Shown here one piece after another: positions 31,438-41,062 of a stretch of 64,000 nt of DNA. Below the pieces are notes generated by a model that was not told where the DNA came from, ran no database searches, and saw only the letters and a program-made list of their open reading frames with translations. Every line of letters starts with the position of its first letter. Position 1 is the first letter of the stretch. This DNA is from Closterium sp. Naga37s-1 (Eukaryota > Streptophyta > Zygnematophyceae > Desmidiales > Closteriaceae): contig CANJKZ010000174.1 in the NCBI GenBank assembly GCA_947471745.1, forward strand, positions 1,960,001-2,024,000. Direction: 5' to 3'. The translations under genes and the position numbers were made by a program.

Positions 31438-34400
31438 GTGAGAACAGGCGCCGTATGCCTCTTTCTTGCAGGTACGTTGTAAACTCGAGACTGCGATATT
31501 CCCCAGCTCCGTCATACTGGAAGGTTTTGAGTTTTGTGTCGGACTCGCGTTCTGCGAGAGGCAGCCATGTCAGAAACGCTGTGAAGGCAAGAAAACAGTT
31601 AGTCATGTTACCAGTCCAGACGTATCAAGTAGAAGCTTCAGTGAACGTGATAACGTATTTCTCGCCATTAAAACCCTCCGCAGGTAAGTTTAAAATATCA
31701 CTGTAGACTTTTTCCATCAATCGATAATCCTCAGCGCCAGGAAAATGAGTCGGGTACGGTTCGTGCGTTAGAGTTGCTGCTGGGCAGATCAAGCAGGGTG
31801 ATGGTCGATTAACCGGTTTCATTTCGAAGCCGCCGGGTAAAAGAAGAGAATTCTTGTCGAGAACAGCTGCTTTGATTGTGTTGTTGAGCGTAGACTGCGA
31901 CGGATGACCAAGACGCTTATGCCAGGTGTCTGCAGTTGCTTTGTGTCCCTGTGCGCGCAGATAATAATCGGCGTTAACGAAGAAAGATAACAGCAGCCGA
32001 TGTCCGTCAGCGTGAACATGATCTGTGACAGGCGGGATGAACCTGGTAAGGTTAGGTGGTGGAATTTTGATTTCAACATCGATGTATTTGCCAGGTGAAA
32101 GAACTAACTCCCCGCTCTCTTGATCTGATGCTGCAGGTTTAGGCTCAGCACCGATAAGTCGTCCGGGGTCGAGAACTTCCATGTCAGCAACACGCTGCTC
32201 TGCTGCAGTGAGAAGACGTTGATCACGATCAGCAGGTGTTTCTCCCCAAGTGGTCTCGTCAGGTTCCTGTGCTCCCCAAGTGCCTTCATCCGTGGGCATA
32301 TTCGTCGTATCTCCCCAACCACCAACATGAGCAAGATAATCTCGGGAGTTTTGGACGTCGTTCAAACCTTGATTGTCGAAGGTTAGCATGACAGCGGCAG
32401 CCGTGGTTGAAGACGTGGGTACAACTCCGTCACGAGGAACGGTATCATCGGTGTAATCGATGTCATCACGATGTTCCCATGGGCCAAGAGAGAGAATATT
32501 CTCAGAGTCGGCAGTGGTGCGTTCAGGTACGAAGTTGAGAACGAATACACCGTTCTGTTCAATTGCCGTGCCGAGATTCCTGTCTCCATACTTTAAAGTA
32601 AACTTGCCCGGTTCACCAAGAAGAGTAATGCCATTCCTCATGAGCTGTGCAGATGACATCAGATTGAAGCCAAGTCGAGGAACGAGGAGTACATCGTTAA
32701 GATGAAGACTGAAGTCTTCTTCAACAGAATCAAGAATGATGTTACCCATCCAGTGTGCTGTAAGATGTTGATTGTTGGCGACGGTTACAACGCATGGATT
32801 CTGAAGACGACGCTGATTGATGACGAAGCGATTTTCTGATGAACACATATGCTGGCCGCAACAACTGTCGAGATACCAAGTGTTGGGACCTTCCAAGGTA
32901 TGTGCAAGGTTGGCATAGACCTCGGGTGGTATGGGCATATTAAGTTCATCGTTGAAGTTACTGTGAATACGTTCTTCAGCGTCAGGATCGTAGACGGTAG
33001 AAACTGATGTCATGCAATTAATAACCTCTTTTGCTTGTGTCTTCGCAGGTGTAGTAGGCGGCTTTGCACAGTTCGGCTTCGCAGTATTCTGCTTCGCAGC
33101 TTCCGGCTTCTCAGCTTCCGGCTTCTCATCTTCACCTGAAGAATCTTTGGTATGTTTTGATGTAGTCCGCTTCCAAGATGGTTTATCTTTCGACCAGCAG
33201 GTATCAATAGTGTGTCCTGCTTTGCGACAAAAGGAACAAACGGGTTTGTGACGTGGATTAGAATAAAAATGGACTGTATTGTTTACCACCTTTTTCCCTC
33301 CTCGAGCGTTGTGCAGGTCCATATCCTACTGCTCGGCTATGAGAGCGGCACAGAGTGCCCCCTCGGACAACTGTGCTTGCATCCGAAGAATAGAGCGACA
33401 CTGTCGCCATTCTGGTCCAAGACCCGCGAGTAGCACCGTGTGAAACATAGCGTCGGGGAAGTATCCTCCACACTTCTGAAGTTGGTCGCGCAGATTTCGA
33501 GCGCGGTTAATATACTGCGTCACCTTCTTGCCGTTTATCATCTGTATATTTGATAGCTGCGTTAAATTTTTACTCTGGTTGACAATGTCCTTTGCCATGT
33601 GAACTCCTTGCAGGTATAACCAAGCTGCTTCAGCGGGAGCGGCACTGGTACGAAAAGGACAAATTCCGAGCTGTTCAGTCGGTGTCAGATTACGAACGAG
33701 AACTGTGTATGCAGTCAGCGACGCCAATCGAAAAGTGGCTTGTTGAAGTGGCGACCCGTGAGATGGAAAGGGTGCTGTGCCGTCGAACAACTGCCAGAAT
33801 CCCGCGGTCTGAAGAAGAAGCTCAAATTCAAAGCTCCAGGTATAGAAGTCTTAACCGTTAAAAGGCACTGTCGTTTTAATTTTTGTTGGGTTTGCAGAAG
33901 CGGGAAGATAGTTTCCGGTACTGTCAGCTGATTGTAGCTGATAAAGTGATGGCATCTGTGACCCTTGTGGTGCTTGTTGTCCTTGTCCAGCAGGAACGAA
34001 AGAGAAGGAGTTATTCGACCCATCACTTCCTTGTGGCATCTGTCCATGCTGATAACTGGAACCATCAAGGCTCATAGGAGTTGGAAACATTTGGTTAAGT
34101 GACAAGACGGCAGCATTGACACGTTGTTGAAGATTTGCTGGCTGGTAAGCACCTTGATATTGATAAGGTCCAGTCGGTACGAAACTGGACTGTTGTCCTG
34201 GTTGACTAGAAGAACCAGTGATTGCAGCTGCAGCTGTTGTGGCTGCTGATGCTGCTGTTGCTGCGGCTGCTGTCGATGATGCTGCTGCTGCAGATGTGTG
34301 TACGGGCTGATTGCTCAGTGGCATGCCATACATCGGTTGTTGCTGATATTGTTGTTGTTGTTGTTGCTGCAGATAAGAATTGTCAGCAGCTGGAGACGCT

Positions 34401-34459
34401 GTTGGGCGTGATGGGCTTGTAACAAAAGAGCCATTGTTGGACCGTGGAGATCCAGACAT
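31438..34459 (-). pseudogene. Copia-F gag-pol (gag, knuckle, protease, integrase N-part), three in-frame stops
   Basis: One continuous minus-strand frame from ATG 34459 to the Copia-4 insertion. It has a Gln/Ala-rich N-terminus, a capsid region (ending VLLAGLGPEWRQCRSILRM), a canonical CCHC knuckle CSFCRKAGHTIDTC, a protease with WYLDSCCGQHMC, a GAG-pre-integrase finger (WHKRLGHPSQ..CLIC) and the integrase start. Only three stops interrupt it (TAA near 33850, TAG near 33323, TGA near 31625), and each can be a C-to-T change of CAA, CAG or CGA. A different lineage from Copia-1 to 7, with a normal knuckle. Confidence 0.87.
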
Positions 34460-34501
34460 AGTTGTAGAGTATGTAGTTGGAAGCTTGTAGTATCCTAAGA
34501 C

Positions 34502-34515
34502 GCTCGCAATACCAT
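34502..34515 (-). promoter_or_regulatory. Primer-binding site of Copia-F
   Basis: On the minus strand TGGTATTGCGAGCG directly follows an LTR end ATTCTAACA. It resembles the initiator tRNA-Met PBS with changes. The gag ATG lies about 45 bases downstream. Confidence 0.65.
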
Positions 34516-34556
34516 GTTAGAATTTGAAGTGATTGAATAGGATCGTACTACTTAGG

Positions 34557-34931
34557 TGTCAGTAGATCTGCACTGTGGATGCCCGATTGATCCTGGAGAG
34601 GGTTACAGGCGCGTTCGCCTGGGGGGTTATGGGCGCACTGACCCGCAACTGAAACAAGCCCTTTTATCCCAATGGTCTAGTGGTTGGGATTCTGACATGG
34701 TATCAGAGCGGTCTCGGGTTCGATTCCCGGTGTATGCACATGTAGGCCGTTGCCGCTGTGCTTAGTCCTGGGCCTCCCAGTGTGGGGGGGTGTCAGTAGA
34801 TCTGCACTGTGGATGCCCGATTGATCCTGGAGAGGGTTACAGGCGCGTTCGCCTGGGGGGTTATGGGCGCACTGACCCGCAACTGAAACAAGCCCTTTTA
34901 TCCCAATGGTCTAGTGGTTGGGATTCTGACA
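34557..34931 (+). mobile_element. TRIM: 375-bp terminal-repeat retrotransposon in miniature
   Basis: Two 141-bp LTRs (34557-34697 and 34791-34931), identical by eye, TGTCAGTAGATC...GATTCTGACA, flank a 93-bp interior. The interior opens with an exact initiator-Met PBS (TGGTATCAGAGC, 34698-34709) and closes with a polypurine tract (GTGTGGGGGGG, ending 34790). The 5-bp target duplication TTAGG is at 34552-34556 and 34932-34936. It has no coding capacity and must be moved in trans. Identical LTRs imply recent insertion. Its LTRs share the TG..CA ends but not the core of the copia family here. Confidence 0.95.
34668..34732 (+). ncRNA. tRNA-like segment spanning TRIM LTR, PBS and interior (Pol III A and B boxes)
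   Basis: 34673-34683 TGGTCTAGTGG fits the tRNA A-box consensus. 34717-34727 GGTTCGATTCC fits the B box, with a five-pair stem around a seven-base TTCGATT loop as in a real T-arm. Spacing of 33 bases is tRNA-like. TCCCA/TGGGA flanking the A box can pair as a D-arm-like stem. There is no acceptor stem, and the anticodon region is the LTR/PBS junction, so it is not a functional tRNA gene. The B box may partly reflect extended PBS complementarity to the tRNA-Met T-arm. Confidence 0.5.
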
Positions 34932-35113
34932 TTAGGATGGTAGCTTCCTGTCGTAGCGGAAGTCTTATATGAGTTAAAGCCAGTTATGAAGGCTTTGTCT
35001 GGACTTAATAAAAGCCCATGTAGTGATATGTTTCAGGATCAATGTCTCTGAAATCAGATATATTATAAAATGACAAACATACAGAATATATAGCTAGAGT
35101 AAAGTACCTGTTC

Positions 35114-35801
35114 CAGGGCTGATTTTATCAGGGTAATTACCCTGATTTCAGGGTGATTTCAGACTTGTCACTTTCTGGACCCTGAGAAATCAGGTTTTTC
35201 ACATTTTGGTCCCTGATCCATTCAGAGTATTGCTTTAGCGGACCCTGAAATTTTGTGTACACTCTCAGTGTAGGGTTTTCACGGACCCTGTCAATACAGA
35301 GTACGAGGCCTGTGGACCCTGAATGCGATGTTATCGGGGCGAAGTTTCTCGGAAATTTCCTCCTGATAACCCCTTCGCATTGATTTCAGTGCCCCCCACG
35401 TGCGTAATCCTCCCCCCCCCCCCCCTCGCTTTATCGAGACGAAGTTTCTTCGAAGTTTCGTTCCCATACACCCACCATCTAGATCGGGCGAATCTGTAAT
35501 GTCAGATTTTAGGTTGTTGTTATTGGTCGAAATAGATGTGCTCTAACACAGCGCCAGTCACATCGCCAGAGTGCCAGTCACATCGCCACAGATGTCATGA
35601 GTGAGTGAGACTTCTGTCCTCGGTAAAGAAAGAGCGCGTTACTACGACCCTGATTTTCAATTCTCGACCCTGAACATTCAGAGTTCACTACTTCTCAACC
35701 CTGAACAATCAGGGTGCTGTTTTTCTGGAAAATGTGCCTTCAGGATAAAAAAATAAAATTAGGTTGAAATCAGGGTACCTAAAATTGAAAAGTCAGCCCT
35801 G
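35114..35801. mobile_element. Non-autonomous hAT-type DNA transposon (688 bp)
   Basis: Terminal inverted repeats start CAGGGCTGA and end TCAGCCCTG, extend imperfectly for ~40 bases, and are flanked by the 8-bp duplication ACCTGTTC (35106-35113 and 35802-35809). CAGGG ends with 8-bp TSD are the hallmark of hAT elements. The interior is full of TCAGGG/CCCTGA words, the usual subterminal transposase-binding type, and contains the perfect 20-base palindrome ATCAGGGTAATTACCCTGAT (35127-35146). No transposase frame. Confidence 0.92.
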
Positions 35802-35809
35802 ACCTGTTC

Positions 35810-35984
35810 GCCTACTGTACTGTGCTATTCTTGTTCTGAAACGGTACGTAACTTTTCGCGGGGTCTATAGCTATGTGCTGACGTCATCCTAGGGCGCGTA
35901 GCGCTTTGCTGACGTCAGCCTATCGGTTCTTTACTGTTACGTGCGAAATCTCGCACTGTACTACACGAATCCTTGAAGTGCTTA
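35810..35984. other. Unassigned spacer with two TGACGTCA sites
   Basis: No coding region. The palindrome TGACGTCA occurs at 35879-35886 and 35910-35917, with CTATAG words nearby. It could be the remains of an LTR promoter, since LTR-related sequence lies on both sides. Confidence 0.3.
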
Positions 35985-36239
35985 AGTCTTCATATTATCT
36001 CAACATCCTTGAGATCCACCCTGCACTTTGCTTTGCTTTGCTCTCTTGCTTGACTGGTCTTGTGACCGTTCGTTGTGTTAGCTATCCCCAACTTTGCCTA
36101 TGAGGGTGTGTCAAATTACATTTGTATGTGTAGGCTGTAGTGGGGTAGCCCCTACTGAGTACAACACTTCAGGTCAAACCTAGTACTTGTACTCATCCTT
36201 GCTTGCTTGTCAATCATTCCTGCACAGTTGATTCTGACA
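35985..36239 (+). repeat. 3' terminal scrap of a short-LTR copia element with LTR
   Basis: 35985-36108 matches the 3' untranslated part of the family (GAGATCCACCCTG, CTTGACTGGTCTTGTGACC, TTTGCCTATGAGGGTG). 36109-36239 is its LTR, 131 bp, TGTCAAATTACATTTG...GATTCTGACA, with core GGCTGTAGTGGGGTAGCCCC. No coding part is left, so it was 5'-truncated. Confidence 0.82.
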
Positions 36240-36451
36240 TTTTTTTGCTTCTGCAACAATATTTCAGTAAGTCTAGACTCTACAAAGATCCTATGGCTAC
36301 ACTCAGCCCAACAAGTATCACACTATAATCAAACTATTTCACCAAACCAATATGAACAGTAACAGTTGTGTGTGTGTATGTGTGTGTTCTGTTTGGCAAA
36401 GCACTTTGAAAAGCGGCAAACATGTGTTGTGCCAACAAGAGCAAGCACTCT
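36240..36451. other. 3' flank of the truA gene
   Basis: Downstream of the minus-strand truA stop codon. A short TG-repeat (GTGTGTGTGTATGTGTGTGT, 36367-36386) is the only structure seen. The 3' UTR presumably lies here. No clear polyadenylation signal could be assigned. Confidence 0.4.
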
Positions 36452-39400
36452 CTATTGCTCGAAATAACTGAGGCTGGGCGGCGGGGAGTCGGGCGGCGGA
36501 ATGAGGGCAGTGGGGGGGTAGTCCACGCGCATGAGGGAGAGCCCCTGGGGCTTGGCGGTGGGCGCCACGCGAGCCAGCTGGCGTCGGTCCCCCGAGAGCA
36601 GGAGGTCCGTGACTATAGAGGGGGGCAGCGTGCACGCTCCTATTTGCAGCAGTAGGCCCACCTGGAGAGAGGAGGCGTAGGGAGTGACGCAGAGAGACGA
36701 GAAGGGAGGACAGTGGGAGAAGGATGAAGAGGAGGGCAAGCGCAAAGCAAAGTGTGCAGATACCCACAGCATGTGGGCTAGGCTGGCAAGAGGGGGCAGC
36801 GAGAACATGGAGACGGCAAGAGCGGTTGCAGATATGGAGCGCTGTGAAAGGAGAGGCAGGGACGACGGCGCCAATCATAGGAGCTGTGCCTCACCACACT
36901 GCATCTCACCACACTGCATCTCACCACACTGCATCTCACCACACTGCATCTCACCACACTGCATCTCACCACACTGCATCTCACCACACTGCATCTCACC
37001 ACACTGCATCTCACCACACTGCATCTCACCACACTACATCTCACCACACTGCATCTCACCATGTTGCGGACCTGCCGATAAAGAAACCCCGATCCATCCA
37101 CCTCAAAGCGGAACACGGGTGACGGCTCCCCCTGCACTCACGGGGAGACACACAGCAGCAAGCGTGAGGGGCTTGGGTGGATGATGCAAAGAGGAGATAA
37201 GAGTCGTGCCACGATGCATGGTGCCAAGATGCGTGGTGGGACTGTATAGCTCACAAACCATACAAGACAGCGCCACCGTAGCATCACACCCCTTTAACCC
37301 CCCCTTTATTCCTGCCAAAACCAGTTCAGACCGAGGCATCTTCCCCACAGCGCCCTTCTTCTTGTCCTCCAACAAAGGGTATCCGTCTGGTGTTCTTAGC
37401 TAGCAATACTCCCTCATACTTCAACCACCCCCCCCCCCCCCCCCTCCCCATCCCCCCCACTCCAAGTGGGTCGCACCTCATCCACCACGCCCTGCCAGCA
37501 GTCCGTCTCCCCCACCAGCTCGAACCGTGTGATCTCCCTCACCGCGCCCTTCTCCTTCGCCTCACACGCGTTCGCGAACGCCGCAAAGTCCCGTCGCCCC
37601 TCGAACAGCCGAGCCGCCTGCGCCATGAGCTGGCGGTCCAGCGGGCCGCGCGAGTAGGAGAGCAGCGTGGAGCGGCGGTGCGGCAGCAGGTGCGGCACGG
37701 GGCTGTTGAGCACAGTGTAGTGGTAGTGCTTGCTGCATGGATGCAGGCGCGCGTGGAAGGACAGCGGCACGGCGCGCAGCGAGCGCACGCGGATGGCGGG
37801 CGGCAGCAGCGCGTTGAGGGCGCGGTGCATGCGGGGCAGGTCGCATATGGGGGAGGCGGTGGTGAAATGGGCTACCTGATGGGACGGAGGGAGGGCAACA
37901 AGTGGGCAGAGGAAGCGAGTGACTCAGTGTGCTGCATCAATGACTCGATGAGATTGGTCCTCGCATGACTCGATGAGATTGGTCCAAATGCTGGCACTGC
38001 TCTCACGCTGGGAATGCCAACCACCAAGCACGCCTTGCATACCTGCCCCCAGGCATGCATAACTGCCCCCAAGCATGCATACCTGCCCCCAGGCATGCAT
38101 ACCTGCCCCCAGGCATGCATACCTGCCCCCAGGCATGCATACCTGCCCCCAGGCATGCATACCTGCCCCCAGGCATGCATACCTGCCCCCAGGCATGCAT
38201 ACCTGTCCCCAGGCATGCATACCTGCCCCCAGGCATGCATACCTGTCCCCAGGCATGCATACCTGCCCCCAGGCATGCATACCTGCCCCCAGGCATGCAT
38301 ACCTGCCCCCAGGCATGCATACACCTGCCCCCAGGCATGCATACCTGCCCCCAGGCATGCATAACTGCCCCCAGGCATGCATACCTGCCCCCAGGCATGC
38401 ATTCCTGCCCCCAGGCATGCATACCTGCCCCCAGGCATGCATACCTGCCCCCAGGCATGCATACCTGCCCCCAGGCATGCATTCCTGCCCCCAGGCATGC
38501 ATACCTGCCCCCAGGCATGCATACCTGCCCCCAGGCATGCATACCTGCCCCCAGGCATGCATACCTGCCCCCAGGCATGCATACCTGCCCCCAGGCATGC
38601 ATACCTGCCCCCAGGCATGCATACCTGCCCCCAGGCATGCATACCTGCCCCCAGGCATGCATACCTGCCCCCAAGCATGCACGCCAGCGTCGGTGCGCGA
38701 GGCACCGGTGACGCCCAGAGCGGCGCTGCTGGCCCGCGTGTACGTCACCAGCGCCGCCTCCACCGCCCCCTGCACTGTGGCCCGCTGCGCCTGCCGCTGC
38801 CAGCCTGCCCTGGCGGGGTGGGGCAGAGAGGCGAGTGGCGAGGAGTAGAGAGGGGGGGGGGGTAGAATGGGGAGGAGCAGAGGTCAAGTGGGGGCTCATG
38901 CAGCATGCGTGCGCCATGTGCCATGCACCATGCACCATATACAATGCACCATGCGCTATGCACACCACACCATATACCTTGCACCACGCAAGCACCACGT
39001 ACCATGCACCATGCACCATGCACCATGCATCCTGCACCATGTCCACACAGCATCATGTGTGGGATCGCTTTACATCACTTCGATGTGCTCCTTCACGGGG
39101 GCGCCAGAAGGCATGCGGCGGGGGGCATGCCGTATGCGCGTCTCACCATAGAAGTGCGTGCCGTCGTATGCCAGCACCATCATGTACCTCCGCCGCCCCT
39201 CCCATGACTCATCGCCGCCGCCATTGCTGCTGCCCTTGCCCTCTCCACCTCCTTCCGCCTCCCACACGCTTCCTCCTGCCTCTGTGCCCTCCATTTCACT
39301 CCCACTTTCACTTTCTCCACCTCCCCTCACCATTTCCTCATCCCCCTCATTTTCCTCCTCATCGCCCCTCTCGCCCCACTCTGCGCTCGCCCGGATCCTT

Positions 39401-39807
39401 CCCCCGCCAATCCTCTCCCCCGTCCTCCCCCCCGTCCTTTCCCCCGTCCTCCCCACCGTCCACTGAGCCCCTCGCCCATTGACTAGCCAGGAGCCGCGCG
39501 CAGCTGACGTCATCGCCCAACCGCACCCGCGCTGCCGCCTCTCCGCCCATCCCCGCGCCCTCGCGACTTCCGCGCCCCTACCAGCCGCAGCTGCGCGCAC
39601 CGTCCGCCTCAGCTGGCCCATCCGCCTCCCCGCTTCCCCGCAGCGCATCGCGCCGCCATCAAACCGCTCCGCGAGCGCAGCAGTGGCTTCGGCTGCGCGA
39701 CGTGGCAGGTAGCCATTGGCAGCGAGGCATAGTGTGCGAGAGTGGTGACAGCAACGAGGAGGCGCGGACGTGAAGGGGAGGATGGGGCAAGAGGCAATGC
39801 GGGGCAT
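36452..39807 (-). CDS. truA: tRNA pseudouridine synthase, TruA family (five exons)
   Basis: Exons on the minus strand: 39807-39147, 38804-38665, 37875-37477, 37131-37060, 36661-36452 (stop TAG). All four introns are GT..AG and the joined frame is open for 493 residues. The product isomerises uridine in the tRNA anticodon arm (positions 38-40 in bacterial TruA). Diagnostic blocks: YDGTHFYGWQRQ at the exon 1/2 join; GASRTDAGVHAWGQVAHF at exon 2/3 with catalytic Asp259; HRALNALLP, YHYTVLNSPV and FANACEAKEKGAVR in exon 3; FLYRQVRNMVG at exon 4/5; GLSLMRVDYP near the end. The first ~200 residues are Arg/Gly/Glu-rich and non-conserved; MPRIASCPILPF looks like an organelle transit start. I chose ATG 39807 as the first ATG in frame. 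No damage seen: the only intact host gene here. Confidence 0.92.
36891..37060 (-). repeat. 15-bp minisatellite starting at the truA exon 4 splice donor
   Basis: Eleven tandem units plus 5 bases. On the minus strand the unit is GTGAGATGCAGTGTG; one unit has a single change (CAG to TAG, near 37035). The first GTGAG is the splice donor itself: exon 4 ends at 37060 (AACATG) and 37059 starts GTGAG. Each unit repeats G|GTGAGA. The unit length is a multiple of three and has no stop in the exon frame. Confidence 0.95.
38041..38682 (-). repeat. 20-bp minisatellite starting at the truA exon 2 splice donor
   Basis: 32 tandem units of (plus strand) ACCTGCCCCCAGGCATGCAT, nearly uniform apart from a few substitutions and one 2-base insertion near 38321. 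On the minus strand the exon ends GGGGGCAG at 38665 and the intron begins GTATGC, which is the unit itself (GCAG|GTATGCATGCCTGGGG). The unit closest to the exon overlaps the coding sequence for HAWGQ. No stop codon occurs in any of the three minus-strand frames of the array. Confidence 0.95.
38905..39045 (-). repeat. Degenerate CATGGTG heptamer repeat in truA intron 1
   Basis: Imperfect run of a 7-base word, CATGGTG on the minus strand, covering about 140 bases of the intron between exon 1 (ends 39147) and exon 2 (starts 38804). The word resembles the exon 1 donor TATG|GTGAG, but the array lies about 100 bases downstream of the donor, not on it. Confidence 0.7.
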
Positions 39808-39937
39808 GTGGGAGACGCGTGGGTGGAGGCAATCCAAGAGCAATAACGTGTTACCTAATCCTTGGCTCCCTAATCGCCTCTCCCTGCTTAGCGTGACCTA
39901 CACTACTAGCGAGAGGCGGGGTGAAAGGATGTAGGGA

Positions 39938-39945
39938 ATATATAG
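39938..39945 (-). promoter_or_regulatory. Candidate TATA box of truA
   Basis: CTATATAT on the minus strand, about 130 bases upstream of the ATG at 39807. No other core promoter element was recognised. The gap leaves room for a 5' UTR of about 100 bases. Confidence 0.45.
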
Positions 39946-40210
39946 CGGTTGGGCTGGGTAACGATTGTGGCTAACCACCACAGAAGTTAAAACAAAATTG
40001 AAAAACATTCCAAAAGGAAATTTCATTTTCCTTATCAGGGTTGACTCCTTCATGTACAACCCGCATTTTCGGACTTCTCACGTTCGGCCGACATCCAAGA
40101 TTCCAAGGCTACTCCGCGTCGCCTTCGGTTTTCCCTTCGCCAAACCTGCTTCCAAGTTCCAACCTCGCATTCTCGAGGTTCTTATTACAATATGGAATTG
40201 TTGAATAACA
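39946..40210. other. Upstream region of truA
   Basis: Lower-GC stretch between the candidate TATA box and the Copia-5 LTR. No gene or repeat recognised. It probably contains upstream regulatory sequence of truA, cut off at 40211 by the retrotransposon. Confidence 0.35.
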
Positions 40211-40320
40211 TGTCAAATGTTGTAGCCTATAGTGAGGCTTGTCATGGGGGGTACAGTTGTTAAGGTTAGGTATATGTACCCCAACTCACAGTAATACACA
40301 CATCATTTCCGTTCCTGACA
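40211..40320 (+). repeat. 5' LTR of Copia-5
   Basis: 110 bp, TGTCAAATGTTGTAGCCTATA...CGTTCCTGACA, the shortest LTR of the family in the window. Core GCCTATAGTGAGGCTTG, then GGTACAG and TATATGTACCCC. Followed by a PBS-like TGGTATAGCCTAGG that has lost the CAGAGC half. No 3' LTR in the window. Confidence 0.85.
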
Positions 40321-40369
40321 TGGTATAGCCTAGGTTAGGATACTGTTGGATCCCGTTCCTCCCTCTTGA

Positions 40370-41000
40370 GCCTCTCGCGCCCGTTGTGCCGAGCCTACCA
40401 CGCCCGTAGCGCCCGTCCCGTCCCCTAGCGCCCGTTGCGCCCGTCCCGTCCCCTCCCCTCGCGTCCGTAGCGCCCGTCCCGTCCCGTCCCTCGCGCCAGT
40501 CGCGCCTCCCTGCCCGTCGCGTCGCGCCCTGCTCGTCCCATCGCGTCGCGCCCGTCCCGTCCAGTCCCCTCGCGCCCGTCGCACCTCCCTGCCCGTCGCA
40601 TCGCGCCCTGCCCGTCCCGTCGCGTCGCGTCCGTCCCGTCCCGTCCCCTCGCACCTATCGCGCCTCCCTTCCCGTCGCGTCGCGCCCTGCCTGTCCCGTC
40701 GCGTCGCGCCCGTCCCGTCCCGTCCCGTCCCCTCGCGCCTATCGCGCCTCCCTGTCCACCGCGTCGCGCCTTGCCCGTCCCGTCGCGTCGCGCCCGTCCC
40801 GTCCCGTCCCCTCGCGCCCGTCGCGCCTCCCTGTCCGTCGCGTTGCGTCCGTCCTGTCCCGTCCCCTCGCGCCCGTCGCGCCTCCCTGCCCGTCGCGTCG
40901 CGCCCTGCCCGTCTCGTCGCGTCGCGCCCATCCAGTCCCGTCCCCCTGCGCCCGTTGTGCCTCCCTGCCCGTCGTGTCGCGCCCTGCCCGTCCCCATCAG
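40370..41000 (+). repeat. Copia-5 leader tandem array
   Basis: Irregular higher-order array of CCCGTCGCG/CCCGTCCCGTCCC words with an overall unit of roughly 70 bases, ending near 41000. Same position as the leader arrays of Copia-2, 4, 6 and 7 but with unrelated units. Open frames through it (for example 229 codons on the minus strand) are composition artefacts. Confidence 0.8.
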
Positions 41001-41062
41001 CTAGGGTCTCCTCCGCCAAACTAAGACGTGGCAGCAGTAGCTCCCTCTCCTCCGCATCAGCT

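Larger units (their letters stand above)
34516..35080 (-). repeat. 5' LTR of Copia-F, split by the TRIM
   Basis: The LTR end (ATTCTAACA on the minus strand) is at 34516. LTR sequence runs to 34556, is interrupted by the TRIM 34557-34931 and resumes at 34937. The far edge is probably near 35080, where the minus strand reads TGTTTGTCATTT, but without a partner LTR this is a guess. Confidence 0.5.

Noticed and set aside
34668-34732. A real tRNA gene in the TRIM
   Set aside because: A and B boxes are present, but there is no acceptor stem and no plausible anticodon arm, and the 3' half starts with a PBS.
36891-37060. Regular short repeats that could suggest a CRISPR array
   Set aside because: Units are contiguous without spacers, in a eukaryotic intron; a minisatellite.
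38003-39046. Open frames of 277-347 codons made of MHAWGQV/CMPGGRY/ACLGAG repeats
   Set aside because: They are readings of the 20-bp intron minisatellite, open in all six frames because the unit lacks stops; the array lies inside a truA intron.
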